The position numbers were made by a program, and so were the translations under genes. DNA of 64,000 nt from Myrica gale (lineage: Eukaryota; Streptophyta; Magnoliopsida; Fagales; Myricaceae): NCBI GenBank assembly GCA_963930655.1, contig OZ005602.1:20411840-20475839 (forward strand), written 5' to 3'. The stretch's first letter is position 1. The number at the start of each line of letters is the position of its first letter. The notes below the pieces were generated by a model. It had not been told where the DNA came from and made no database searches. It saw only the letters and a program-made list of their open reading frames with translations. Of the stretch, positions 29,723 through 42,895 are shown piece after piece.

Positions 29723-30473
29723 GGCTTAATATACTTGACCGTCCGGGAGTTTGACCTTTTTTCTCAATATAGTCTCTGGAATTTAATTCTTACCACACAA
29801 GTCCCCGTGATTTGACCTTTTCATAATATGGTCTCTGAGGTTTAATTTGTACCACACAAGTCCTTAGGCTTTTCCTTCAATTTTTTTTAAGTCCTGTCAA
29901 CTCTGGTCCAGCTCCTTAACGGAGAATTTCAACGCAGCTGTCGAACTTCATATCATCTCCTATAATAACGCTACATATGTCTAAATTCCACGTCCCCGCG
30001 AAGCATCAGTTTCAATTTTTACCCCTGCAATCACCTAAATACTCACCATCACCCTCTCACGTAGTCCCATCACCACCAATGTCATCCACATCAATATGTG
30101 TATCGGTGAGCAGCAGTGGAGGTGAAGGAAGGGAAAGGGTGAAAAAATTTGAAGTTGGCGTGTTGTGGGGGACAAGCAGGTGAATTATCTAGCGTGCTGA
30201 CGTGGAATCTAGAAGCGTGTACAACATTATTATGGGAGCTAATATGGAGTCTAGTAGTGAAATTGGAATTATCTATTAAAGAGCTAGGCACTTAAAAAAA
30301 TTAAAGGACTTAAAAAATGAAGGAAAAGCTCAGGGATTTGTGTGTATAAATTAAACCCTAGAAACCATATTGTGAAAAAGGTCAAACCATAGGAATTTAT
30401 GTGGTACAAATTAAATCTCAGGGACTATATTGGAAAAAGGTCAAACTCGAAAGACTGTTAGGTATATTAAGCC
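29723..30473. mobile_element. Mutator-like nonautonomous element (copy B)
   Basis: Copy B equivalent of 18807-19553, with 9-bp flanks TTTATTTTT and TTTATTCTT. Confidence 0.9.
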
Positions 30474-30595
30474 TTTATTCTTTTCGTTGGATCTCGCATT
30501 ACCATTGATAAAAATTATAACCTTTTCAAATTGATCGATTCCTTCAAAATTTTGATGAAAATATATCGCGCGCGTCAGCATAAACATTTAAGAAA

Positions 30596-30720
30596 ATTTC
30601 GAGCGAAGTTAAAATCATCTCAACCGTCAATCCACTAGTTAGCTCCAAAGCCATTCAACGGCCAAAACTACCGCCAAGTCACGAATCCTCACCTAAACCA
30701 TATCACATGTCCAAGATCGG
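30596..30720 (+). promoter_or_regulatory. Distal half of orphan H2B-type promoter (copy B)
   Basis: Copy B equivalent of 19674-19800, including CCAAAGCCATTCAACGGCC. Confidence 0.8.
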
Positions 30721-32149
30721 TAAGGGTGAGATTTTTTCCGGTATAAATCGAAAATTCCAGTTCCAGTACCGATATTTTAATACCGGTTCTGGACTGTTTC
30801 GATACCGAAATCGGACAATATTTTTGAAAAATTCTGGAACCAGAAACATAACAGGAAATTCCGGAATTTTGTATTCCAAAAGTTTTTTATTTAAAAAAAT
30901 GCACCGTTTGTCCATTTGAGCCTTGGTGTAAAAAAAAAAAGGATTAATGACAAAAATAGTCCCTAGGTTTTATACCATTCGATTTGGTCCCTGAGTTTTC
31001 ATTTTGGTCATATAAGTCCTTAGGTTATCCTAATTTATCGATTTGGTCCTTCCGTCTCCTTCGTGCACAATCAGCTAACGGTGGGCCACGTCACCACCAA
31101 TAAATCGCGACACGTGTATTTTTTTAAAAAAAAAAATACTGTCCACCTAGAAAAAAAGCCGAACGGGAGAGACCCCCCATTCGCGTGAGAGAGGGAGACG
31201 TGGCCCACCGTTAGCTGACTGTGCACGGAGGAAACGGAATTGGACTGAATGACCAAATCGATAAATTAGGATAACCTAAGGACTTATATGACCAAAATAA
31301 AAACCCAAGGACTAAATCGATAAAGGGTATAAAATCCAGGGACTACTTTTGTCATTCACGCAAGAGTCGAGAGACTTTAGTCTTTCTTCTAGAGTCTTCT
31401 GACTCTTCTTCATCAAAATGACCCAGGTCCGGTGACTCTTCTTCGCCTCTCTCTCAGCTCTATCTCTCTCTCTCTCTCTCTTTCCGGCCTCGCTTTCCAA
31501 CACGAGGAATATAGCTTCTTCGCTAAGTGGCCCAAGTTGAGCCAGCTAGTCTTTGCCCGAATGGGTTCTGACAATAGGTGCCTTTAGGGGCCAACAATAG
31601 GGAGGATCTCTCAAGAAAGAAGCGGAACAGAGCAATAGTCCCCTTCTTTTGCTGCTTTTGCTTATTTTGCAGCTTCGATTTTTTGTAGATTTTGCAGCTA
31701 TTTTAGATACTGCAAAAGGACATCCATCCAAAATCTCTTATTTTGCAGCTATTTTGCAGGTTTTGCTTATCTTGCTCTCAGTGGTTCTCTCTGCAAGTTC
31801 ATGTTTTCTGAAACCGTTTTATATATGTATGTTGATCATACCCTCATAATCTCATTGACTTTAGATATCTCTTAACGTTGGCGATGGTGTGGTCGTGTGG
31901 GGATGATGGTTGTTATGCAGACTTTTTTACTCCCGGTTGATTTTTTGTTTACTCATTACTGGAAGCATGTTTTTGTTTTTGGTGCGTCTGGGCAGTTGAA
32001 ATTCTTCCGCTTTTAATCGAACCGGAATTTCCGGATTCCGTTCTGCTTCCATTCCGGAATGGAATCGAAATGAAATTTTAGGTTCCTGTGAGTACCAGAA
32101 CCAGAACTTGGAATGACCCCTTCCGGTTCCATCCGTTCCGATACCCATA
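30721..32149. mobile_element. hAT-like nonautonomous element inside the orphan promoter (copy B)
   Basis: Flanked by AAGATCGG at 30713-30720 and 32150-32157. Longer than copy A because it contains the foldback element at 30946-31356. It lacks the A-only MITE. Confidence 0.9.
30946..31356. mobile_element. Foldback element with ~150-bp arms, present only in copy B
   Basis: Left arm begins AATGACAAAAATAGTCCC and right arm ends GGGACTACTTTTGTCATT. Matching continues inward through CATATAAGTCCTTAGG, CCTAATTTATCGATTTGG and AGCTAACGGTGGGCCACGTC. Only about 100 bp separate the arms, so a transcript would form a long near-perfect hairpin. Copy A has a short remnant-like AAAATCCATGGGTCATT at about 20191. 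Confidence 0.88.
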
Positions 32150-32157
32150 AAGATCGG

Positions 32158-32310
32158 CAGGTTTCAACTTGCCTCAGCTGTCGATTCACTCATTTATTTC
32201 AGAACCAATTTGACGGCCCAAACACATGCCAGGTCACTGATCGGCGTGAAACTCCCTTTATCCAATACCAATCCGCTTCTCCCCCTCTATAAAAGATCTT
32301 TCCCCAACTC
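32158..32310 (+). promoter_or_regulatory. Proximal half of orphan H2B-type promoter with TATA box (copy B)
   Basis: Copy B equivalent of 21005-21160, with TATAAAA at 32288-32294. Confidence 0.75.
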
Positions 32311-32648
32311 CAATTCTTTGTTTATGATAATACCTGCTTTTCGGTACATAATATATGCATTGAAAAGCATCATGGTCCTGATTCTCCTAAACTAGTGCTT
32401 GGAAATGTCACTCTGGGTAAGGTTTTGGTTTTGGTTATCTCTATCTACTTAACGTCTTGCAGTTAATCGAAATTGTAATCAAACTTAAAAAATTCCATCC
32501 ATATTATTCATAATGCAACTTCTTTTTTTTTAGAATTCATCAAACTTTTTAGACTGAAAACTCTTGCATTCTTAGAATAACAAGGAAGATAACATAGTAT
32601 TTACTCTTCTTTCATGAGAAGGTCTAAATTATTGAAATTATCCAGAAA

Positions 32649-33947
32649 ACCCCATAAATTGTGGTAATGCCAGAGGAACCAGAAAAAAACACTCGAATAA
32701 ATTTGTGGTAATGTGAGAGGAACTAGAACATAAAAAGATCTTGAATAAATTTGTAGTGGATTAACCGGAGAAGAAATGATCATGTTATTGTGGCTTATCA
32801 CAATGACCCTTGTTTCTTGTTTTCCCCACAAATGCTTCAATAACTGCTTTGTAAAATTCTATTCTGAAAAGTTGAGCATTTTGGTCCTACAATCGTTGGC
32901 TATGCATTTTGCAGACTGCTGATAGCGATGCGGGTGTCTTTGAAAATTCTGTCAGATCTTATTCAAACTTCGTTCAATGCTATCGGTCTTTCTATTTTGA
33001 TCACCATGGTGCTGTTCATCCATCATTACATGTATTAGTTTGCAACAAATCTTCTTCAGCCTGTAGATAATCTTAGCTTTAGAGAAATGAGATACAATGT
33101 TCTTCCATTTTGCTTCACCGACCTTCAAACTCTATTATTCAGCTTACTGAATGCAGAAAACGTTAGTATTTGCATAGAATCTGAGATACAATGTTAATAT
33201 AACTGCAAATCTTAGTTTTGGAGGGAAGAAATTCTGACAGTAGAAGAGGTTTAAAGGAAGAGAAAAACAACTTTATAAAGGAAACAAAAGATGCAGGACA
33301 AGTGTCGGTTAGATTCATATCGAAGAAAAAGGAAGCAATAACATGGTGAACAAGATTGGCATTCCACACAACCAAGGAAACCACCAAATCCTTTAAGAGA
33401 GTCACACGTTTAGTCTCATAATACTCTCAAATCACGCCTCTCCCCACTACACAATACACACGCACGCCAACATTCTTCCTACACTAGACTCTCAAGAAGG
33501 CGTCTATTGAATTGTCACACTGAACACAAGACCGGAGCTGCTATCTACAGGTTGTTAAGGTCGGTGAAGCAAAATGGAAGAACAAATGTCAGCCATTCGT
33601 TCACCCAGTAGAGTACTTATCGCAGAGGTCTAATAGAATTGTGACAGATGTGTTTTCTGCCAAGTTCAACGGGCATTTGGGCCGGAATTATGTCACTCTC
33701 CACGTCTTTCGTTCGACTTTTATTTATCTAATTTCCTTTTTCATCATGTTGTTACGGAACTCGTAGCTCGTAACTGGTTCTTTATGTTAATCTTCAAAGC
33801 AAAAGTTGCATTCGTTTCTAAGTTCTTAACATCCTTTTGGCAATACATTCGATATTAGTATATTTGGGGTCTGATCCAGCAGCCAGACAGATAAAATATA
33901 TTTGGGGTCTTAAGAGTTAAAATATCAAAAATTAAGGATTAAAAATA
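32649..33947. other. Gene-free region right of the tandem duplication
   Basis: Contains a 51-codon open stretch after an acceptor-like TTTTGCAG (32915-33070, plus strand) of unknown origin, and an inverted pair of about 30 bp, TTCCATTTTGCTTCACCGACC near 33105 and its complement near 33555. No transposon ends were identified. Confidence 0.4.
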
Positions 33948-34457
33948 CTAAAAATATTTAAATACATGTACCGTACTATTTGCTGATACTGAGATGTGAC
34001 AATTGGATCCTACGGGACTGCATATTCTGAAAACGTTGTAAAATAACTTTGTTCTCAAGCCGTGTATCCCTGGAGCTATTGTCGCTGAGCTCAAGTTACA
34101 CCTGACCCCTCTTTGAAACACGTCGGCTGCAATGTTATATGGTTTCCGATTAACTAGACATGCACGCTTGCCACAAAGTTCAGCAAGCTTGGACGAGTCA
34201 TCATCGCGATTGAAAGAGATGCGAGGGCTAAGCCAGCCGTATAGAGGGTAGGTCGCAGGAGAGCAGTCGAGGAAGCTCTCCGGTGACAAGCCAATGTTGT
34301 TGACGCATGCATAAGCCATTTCCAACGACGTACTTGGTTGGCAATCGATCGGCAACGCGAAGGGCGAAAAGGGAAAAGCAAGTAGCAAATAGTCATGTGA
34401 GACGTGCGTGATTGGCTTTCCGTTTAAATTGACAGAAATTATGGACGGAGGATACAA
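33948..34457 (-). other. Uncharacterised 169-residue frame
   Basis: The longest frame without a recognisable family in this part. It begins MYPPSIISVNLNGKPITH and contains ELCGKRACLVNRKPYN. Its C-terminal third overlaps sequence that recurs at about 63880-64000 inside the start of a hAT-type element, and its start overlaps a MULE-terminus-like region (AAAGTGTAATTTCCCCC). It is probably transposon-associated or chance, with low likelihood of being a host gene. Confidence 0.25.
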
Positions 34458-36162
34458 ACTGTTTGGTCATGGTAGTTTAAGTGTGAAATCTGACAAAAGT
34501 GGTACTTTGGGGTGCAAAGTGAAAAAGACGTGATAGTTTGAGGGTGAAAAGTGTAATTTCCCCCTACTTTTGAATAAAATTTAGTAGTTGTTGTGATTAA
34601 CTGTGACAATTCATTTGTAATTCTCAATAAATGCAAAGTGAATACATAGTCGTAGCTTTGAATCTTATCTAGTATACCCAGAGTTGTGGATCTTTACATT
34701 ATCCGTTGATTAGATCAGTTCCTTCTAGATGGCTCACGGTTAGATCATGTGCCCAAGTTCTAATCACATGGTCAAAACATAATATTGATGCAGAAGGAAA
34801 AGGGTAGCAAAGTTATAGTACATCCAAGCAGGTCACTCTATTTCATGATCATAACAAATCCAGATTACGGTTCTCAATTCTCCATTGCATACTAATTTCC
34901 AGTTGCATGATTGTACAAAGTAATCTAGAAAGCTCACAATCAAGTCAATCCTGACGACTGAATTCAGCACCACCGAACTAAAGAATATTAAGAAAGTATG
35001 TACCTAATCTAGAGGGGAAAATTCTTGTGCAAGGATCCTAACTTCTCAGTAAAGTAATGAAATTAATGTTTAAGTAGGAAACAATTGCTTTGAAATTCAA
35101 GTCTTTTGACAAAAACTTGCAAAGTTGGCCTGGCCTATGGGTATCGGGCCCAGCCCATCTTCTATTAAAAAAAAGCAATGGGTATCGGCCGATACTCTCC
35201 GCCCCTGTCTTCAATAGAGGTCCCTCTGTTTCAATTTTTGAATTTTGAAAAATGGACTTCAAGTTTCAATTTGGACAAAATATTTCCTAATAACACCAAC
35301 TTCTTACAAATTATTATGGGATAAATACACTTTACACTCTCTAGTTACTTTTTTTTTTGCTAGGCACACTCTCTGGTTACTTAATTTTGACACTTTATGC
35401 TATATTTATTATTTTTGTCAGATTACATCATGATTTGAAACACTTTGCCTTAATTTTTTATTAATTTAAACAGAAATTATTTTTTTCATGCGAAATGAAT
35501 ACTTTGTTGTCCCCTATAATTTGTTTTACTGATTATTAAAATTATTAAATTCTAAAAAAATTATCCCTTAATACATCTCACCCATCAACAGATGAGATGC
35601 CCAATCGATACTAGACATGCTTGTAATTCTATTGATTGTTGTAGCTCTATTGTCTAATTCTGCAAATTTCCATTTAGTAAATTTATTTTCCTACAAAATA
35701 TTCACACATGCAAATCTTGGTGCCAAAAAAAACAGCTAAGTATCAATTTTTTTGCTGAATACAGCTAAGATCTAATGAAATTAGTAAAACTAGTTTCTGG
35801 CTTCGTCCCTGAATGTTGGAACAACATTTTGAGCGATTTGCGACTACAAAAGCGACTCGGTAAAGTTAAGTAACAATGCAGCCCAAGTTTCTTCTCACCA
35901 TGCAATTACCGATAACCAGCAAAACAATTACTTTCGCTTTGTAACAGGAAAAAAGTACACCCAACAACTAACCATAGCAATCTTGCAGCAATATGTCTTT
36001 AAACCACAACAAAATATAGGAGTCAATGCATACTACAAAAATAGAATCAATACCAAATTCGACAAGAAAATTAGTCTTTCTCAAGTTTTTTTCTTTTTCC
36101 AAAATAACACAAACCACTAAGCAAGTAATCCAAAATTGGAAAAAGGATCTTCAAAGCTCTGT
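34458..36162. other. Gene-free region with degenerate repeat fragments
   Basis: Fragments near 34470-34565 (GGTGAAAAGTGTAATTTCCCC) and 35320-35400 (AAATACACTTTACACTCTC) look like worn Mutator-type termini. A similar piece lies at 5935-5995. Near 35820-35860 there is the CGACTACAAAAG word shared with 29145-29688. The right end is RPS15A 3' UTR. Confidence 0.4.
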
Positions 36163-37212
<1,050 letters not shown>

Positions 37213-37820
37213 CCCCTCAAATTCAAGCTGCTTAAAAATGTTACAACCAACATCCAATCATTAACAAAAACCAAGATCCATCATCATATATAAATCAAAG
37301 CATTCATGCATCAAAGAACACGTGAATCATTTCCAGAAGTACAGTAATACAACCGTATAAAAACCCAACCGACCAGAGCATATAACACTACTGCACTAGG
37401 TAATCTACATGGAAAAGAACAATCACTCTTTGATTGCTAGAGCGTAGTTCATATTAGATTAGTCCGTCAATTGATCTCAAAGATCAAATCTAACAATAAA
37501 ACAGCGGTGCTCGTTATGTTTAATTGATTATTCACCGAACACAACTCTTTGACAGTACTATTACATGAATGCGTAAAAACAAAGAAAAAGCAAAACCTTA
37601 AAACAACAAAGTATCGACGAGTTGTTTTCCTTGTTTGCATCAATTTGATAAGTTCATAACAAAATTGACAAACAAGAAACTTGCCGCCTATCAAGCACGA
37701 CCGCGTTAATTAACGAACACTACTCTGATTTATCAGCTAATGAGTAAAATCAAAACGAATGCGAGAGAAAGAGAGAGAGTCAGATCCAGTGGTTCTACGG
37801 TTGGGTGAGGACAGGTGTAC

Positions 37821-38089
37821 CTGAGAGCAGAGATGGCGGCCGCGTCTTGGAGCTTGGGTGGGAGTGAACGTAGAACAAATGAACTTAGGGTTTAGGCTTT
37901 TTGGTTGGGCGCTGAATATGGAGGGTATTGGTAAAGCGATTCTTGTTTACGAAAACGTCCTCTGGGTGTTGGGCCCTTCCTACATTTCAGAAGCGGCGTC
38001 GCTGACCATGATTTTGATATACTCGGCCCAGGATAGAGCTTCCGATAACCGCACAACATCGGGCCTTTGACCTAAAGTTAATATGGGCC
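37821..38089 (-). promoter_or_regulatory. RPS15A leader exon and promoter with telo-box and site II motifs
   Basis: Leader exon ends CTCTCAG followed by GTACAC at 37820. Read on the minus strand, AACCCTAA (telo-box) lies at 37885-37892. GGCCCA/TGGGCC site II elements lie at 37970-37975 and 38084-38089. The combination of telo-box and site II is the classic promoter signature of plant ribosomal protein genes and links expression to cell proliferation. Confidence 0.85.
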
Positions 38090-39166
38090 GAACCTTGTGA
38101 CAATGAACAGAAAGTGCTAAATGCCACGTACATTGTTCTAAAAGACGTGCGCCTTTTTTAAAGGGTAGCAAATATATTTTTCAGCCATACATTATCATAA
38201 ATTTTGCATTTTGTACCAATTTTTTTTTATCAATTTTAGACATTTTTATATTATGTCAAATTTTAAGACCCTTGATTCACTCTAAATAGACTAGAGATAT
38301 TATTTTTAATTAATTAAATTCTAGGAGGTATTATTCATATAAAAACATTGAAAAATGTCAATGCAAATAAACTATTAGGTTATTTAGTAATTTTCTTTTA
38401 GGGATAAATGCAAAATCAATCTTTGTGTTATACGCAAAAATCGATTTAGTCCCTGTGATATGAAAAGAATCGTTTTAGTCCCTGTGATTCTATTTTCGTT
38501 TGTTATTAGTCCTTCATCAGGGACTGATTTTATCACTTTTTGAAATCATAGGGACTAAATCGATACTTTTTATATCAACCGACTTTCACTCACCACAGCA
38601 ATATTAAAAAAAGAAAAGAAAAGAAGGGATTACTTTACAGTAATGGGCCGGTCATATTGTTCCCAAACTTATCATTGGAATATAAGCGGAAAGCGAAACG
38701 AATATAACCCGATCGTATTCTATAAATACCAAAGAGAATTAGGATTCTCTTTAAGTTCCACGCAATCGAGAACGAGAGAAAAACAAGGGCCTACCTTTTC
38801 AAAAAGAGGCATATATGTCTTGCTGATAGCCAGGTATTCCACTGACGAGACTTGGGTTAATGTCTGAAATAGATGCTATCAGAAAACCCCCCCCTCCGAA
38901 GAGATTGGTTTGATTTGTTGATACCTTGCAGTGGCTGAAGTCATCACTTTTGGTGATGGATTCCTAATCCTAAATTCGGCTCTACATTTTTTACCTCCAT
39001 GTGTTTGCTTTTGGGGTTGCCAACGAAATTTAGATAGATAAGGCTTAAATATTCGTCCCGTCCGTGTGGTTTCAATTTTAGCATGCAGTCTCTGCAGTTA
39101 AAAGACTTTCCCGATTATACCCCTCTCTAAATACAGGCCCCACTAACATAATGGTTTTGTTTCGAC
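38090..39166. other. Intergenic region with foldback remnant and promoter-like block
   Basis: 38430-38570 carries opposed AAATCGATTTAGTCCCTGTG-like and CATAGGGACTAAATCGATAC arms, a small foldback related in style to 30946-31356. 38640-38760 has a TGGGCC site and TATAAATA (38721-38728) spaced like a plant promoter, but no coding or structured RNA product was identified downstream. Confidence 0.4.
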
Positions 39167-39174
39167 GTGCCAAA

Positions 39175-39839
39175 TATGGGTGTTTATTTGCACCGGCGGT
39201 GATCGTTTTAACCATTAAAACCGTCACCGCTACCGTAACCGGTAAGAGCGGTTATTGTGCCTTAGCGGTGCGATGGCGATGTCATATATGTGATTCCGTC
39301 AATTTGCGGTGACGGTTTTCGCCAAACCGTCACCTACACTACCGTTAATCACCCATAGTTGAGACTTGAGATTATTATTGATTATGTGACATATTTTTGT
39401 TGGACTTTTGTTGAAATATGTTAGTTGGTTTATGTTACATTGTTAGACACTTTTATTAGACTTTAGTATTTATTTTAAATATGATATTATGTTGGACTTT
39501 TGGACAACTTATTATATTTGTTATGATTATTAATGATTATGATATTATGTTTGAATATGTTTTGATATTTGTCCATTTTATATGATTATTAATTATGATA
39601 TTATGTTGGAAATTTAAACAGCTCAAAACAGAGAAAAAATGAAAAAACCCAAGGAGAAAACCCTTTTTTTTACACAACGGTTATACGGTTTAAGCGGTTA
39701 CCGTTAATACCGTCACCGGCAAGAGCGGTTATTGTGCCTTGGCGGTGCAGTGACGGTGTTAATTATGTGATACCGTCAATTGCGGTGACGGTGACAGTTT
39801 TCACCAAATCGTCACCTACACTACCGTTAACCACCCCTA
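39175..39839. mobile_element. hAT-like nonautonomous element, 665 bp
   Basis: Exact 8-bp target duplication GTGCCAAA (39167-39174 and 39840-39847). The ends are TATGGGTG and, inverted, TAGGGGTG. Two direct subterminal blocks of about 130 bp (about 39210-39355 and 39680-39835) share AAGAGCGGTTATTGTGCCTT and TCACCTACACTACCGTTAA. The AT-rich centre repeats ATTATGATATTATGTT. No coding capacity. Confidence 0.92.
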
Positions 39840-40598
39840 GTGCCAAACGGAAAAGCTGAAATCATATTATTCTTTTCTTCCAGTCAAAGCTCCGTCACCT
39901 TTGATCACCTTCGAGTCTAATTGAGACCATACCCGAGTTAGCATTCCGAAAATACATCTCCCACCCTCAAATTTCAGACCGTGTTTTGCAAACTAAATTT
40001 TTGCAATGTTAAAAAATTGAGCTAGATTAGATTTTTATTGAATTTTGAGAAAAATTTGCAGAAAATTAGAACTAGTAAAAAAATGAAAAGAGATTATTTG
40101 AGTAATTTTTTATATCTTTATTGTAATATAAAAATATGACTTAATTGTGAGAGAAATATTATTTTTAACTGCAATTTTGAGTTAATCATGTTAACCAAAT
40201 TTTAGTTTGCAAACATAACTTTATACTAAAGACTTACATTCAAGGCCAACTCAGGTAAACAGTTTAATCTCTTGGCAAATTACAAATAACTCTCGAATTA
40301 TCACCCGTGTCTCATTTACCTTCGTAAACTATGACTTATTGAAGATCTTCCCCCCTAGGGCTTGGCATTTTGTCCGCCGGTACCAGAATTATAGTTCCGG
40401 TACCGGTTTCGGCCATTGGCCACTGGATACTGCCTGAACCGAAGACGGAGCCGGAGCCAGTAGGGTATATGGCCAAATATCGGTATCGGCACTTCAGCCC
40501 GAAATTTCGATAGCGGGTTTTTTTTTTTAAAAAAAAGCACAATTTTGGTCTAAACCAAAACTGGGCGTTTTGGTCTAGGGTTACATCTTAACCCCCCA

Positions 40599-40616
40599 CC
40601 CCCCCCCCCCCCCCCC
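40599..40616. repeat. Poly-C tract
   Basis: An 18-bp C run inside the hAT element, preceded by another short C run. Prone to length change or assembly error. Confidence 0.9.
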
Positions 40617-42714
40617 GCGGAAAGATTCATTTCTCGCCTCCTCCCCCTCCGCTCTCCTCTCCGTCTCCGACGAGCTTCTTTCTCACTGTGACTGAGTCAT
40701 ATTGCAACATTGCTCTCTCTCCGCCTCAGCTCTCACTCTCTCTGGTCTTGGTTCGCCGTCGAAGGCCAAGCCGCCTCTGCCTCTCTCTCTCTCTCAACTC
40801 TGCCTCTATCTCTCTCTTTATTTCTTTCGATCAACTACGTTTGCCCTCCCAGTCTCTATATCTCTCGAATTTTTTTAGTTTTTTTTTTCAATTTCATTTT
40901 CATTTGTATTAGTTTCTTGTTCTTCATTTCATTATTTGTTAACTAATTAATTTTTTTTAGTGCAGGTTACAAGATTGAGTCATTGACAAATTGTGATTTC
41001 AGATTTGTGAATTTGTGTTGACAATGTTGTGTCGTGTGAGGTAAAACATTAAAACTTTGTTAACTTATTTAGTTAATTATTGTAGTTCATTAGTTAATTA
41101 TTTATTGTATAGTATAGATTAGATTAGATTGTGAAACTGTGGAGGATGAGCTTGATTGGAGGATTTGGTTTTGTTTGAAGTTGTGAATTTGTTTGCAATT
41201 GGAAATTTGGAGCATGGGCAGTGGGCTTGATTGATTTTGTTTAATTTTGAAATTGTTTAGAAATGAATCTGTTTAAAATGAATATGTTAAATTTGACATT
41301 ATTCACGTATGAATATGTTTAAATAAAAGAATATTCATTTATTCATGTATTAAATGGTTAGTTGGTTATGTATGAATTTGAAATTATTCACGTATGAATA
41401 TGTTAGAAATGAATATGTTTGAAATTGTTTAGAAATGAAGTGAGTCTATTTGAAATTGTTTAGAAATAAAATGTTTAGTTTTAAAAATCTTATAAATTTT
41501 TTTCCAAAACTTTTTGTTTTATCAGATATTCAGATGGATCCGTTTACGTCTTCTTCTAATCCTTCGGTTGACTCACAGATACCACGCCCCCAAGTTGGAG
41601 CCGATGCTTCCTCCCCTATTATTAGTGAGGAGCCGGCTTCTCAAGTTGGGCGTGGTGTTGACTGATCATTTCATGAAGATGCTGAATGTGAACCTGAGAT
41701 TGGTGGCGAAACAAAATATTTAGAAAGTTATAATGTGGAAAAATGTATTGATTTCGTTTAGTTTTTTTAATCGTTAGATGTTTTTAAGAATGTTGTGTGC
41801 TCTTTTCTAAATGTTCTTTGTTTCTAGACATGACTAATAATCCTACATAACTGATGTCTATTATCTCGGTCTCCAACATGGATAGCGTGACACAAACACT
41901 TGACGTTGACGATTAGAGAGAGGTATAAATTATAATGGTATTGTTTTCATTTTTATTGTTGCAAAATACAATTATATAATTCGAGTATTAGAGTATAAAT
42001 GTATAAGTTTAGATTTAAGTATTAGAAGCTGTTTGTTGTTTAAGCAAAATGCCCATAATATTATATTAATAAATGTTAGACTTATAATCTTTTAGATAAT
42101 AGGATTGATTGGTAATTAGTAACTTGGATTTTGGGGTGTGTTGTATTTTATTCTTGGTTTTTTCATGATGGACATGAGGTTGTGCATCTATTTCATCATT
42201 TTTATTATTATGTAAAGTTATCATTTTGATATTGTGATGTTTCATTGTTTTGGAAAATGAGAAGTAAGCAATTAGGTGTTATGTTCTGCATTGGTTGAAA
42301 TTTAAATTAGTTTAGTAATTAGTGAGTTAATGACCAATCTTTTGTAGTTGGTCATTAAATATTATGGGCATAAATAAAAAGGTCATACAAAACTAACATT
42401 ATCATAACAATATGATAGTGATATTTTGATTAAATGACCAACATTTTATTCCATCAATTCAACTATTCAATTTGTAATATTTGTAGTTTCTTTTAGATGA
42501 TGTAACTTGTAAATTTATTTCTATCATTCTTCTTTCATTGATGTATGTATATGATTTATTAATTTAATGCAATTGAAACAACTATAGAATTGTAAATTTG
42601 TAATTTTCAAACATAGTAAATTATTATTGTATCAAAAAAATAGTAGATCCAACATCCTATAAAATTCTAAATTTGGTATTTTGGATCCAATATCCATATT
42701 TAAAAACTTACTTA

Positions 42715-42895
42715 GGGTGCGTTTGCACCAAAAATATCACAATATTTTTCACCAACTTACAATAAAATACTACAATATAATCTCTCTCTCTCCCATCAAA
42801 AAATATAAAAAATTACAAAAAATATAAAAAAATTACCTCTCTCTTCACTTTTTCACTAAACCTAATACCAAAAAATTTTCAACACAAACACAACC
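42715..42895. mobile_element. MITE nested in the hAT element (innermost layer)
   Basis: Flanked by TTA (42712-42714 and 42896-42898), with ends GGGTGCGTTTG and inverted GGTTGTGTTTG and the local family core (TCTCTCTCTCCCATC, CTTTTTCACTAAAC). The TTA target and short TIRs indicate PIF/Harbinger affinity. Confidence 0.88.

Larger units (their letters stand above)
21512..32648 (+). repeat. Tandem segmental duplication, copy B
   Basis: Head-to-tail partner of 11078-21497. It is longer (about 11.1 kb) because of B-only segments at 28680-28876, 29145-29688 and 30946-31356, while it lacks the A-only MITE. The right end leaves homology after TCCAGAAAA at about 32648. Confidence 0.95.

Noticed and set aside
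11078-32648. Reading the two 10.4-kb units as long terminal repeats of one giant element
   Set aside because: They are adjacent with no internal region, contain many independent transposons and lack retroelement termini. A segmental tandem duplication explains them.
32295-33070. Gene model joining the open stretch after the orphan TATA box (to 32416) with the open stretch at 32915-33070
   Set aside because: The phases do not agree (joining gives an immediate stop), there is no initiating Met, and no family is recognised.
40688-40946. Ser/Leu-rich frames in the CT-rich leader of the hAT element
   Set aside because: Low-complexity CT sequence in two overlapping frames with no family resemblance.
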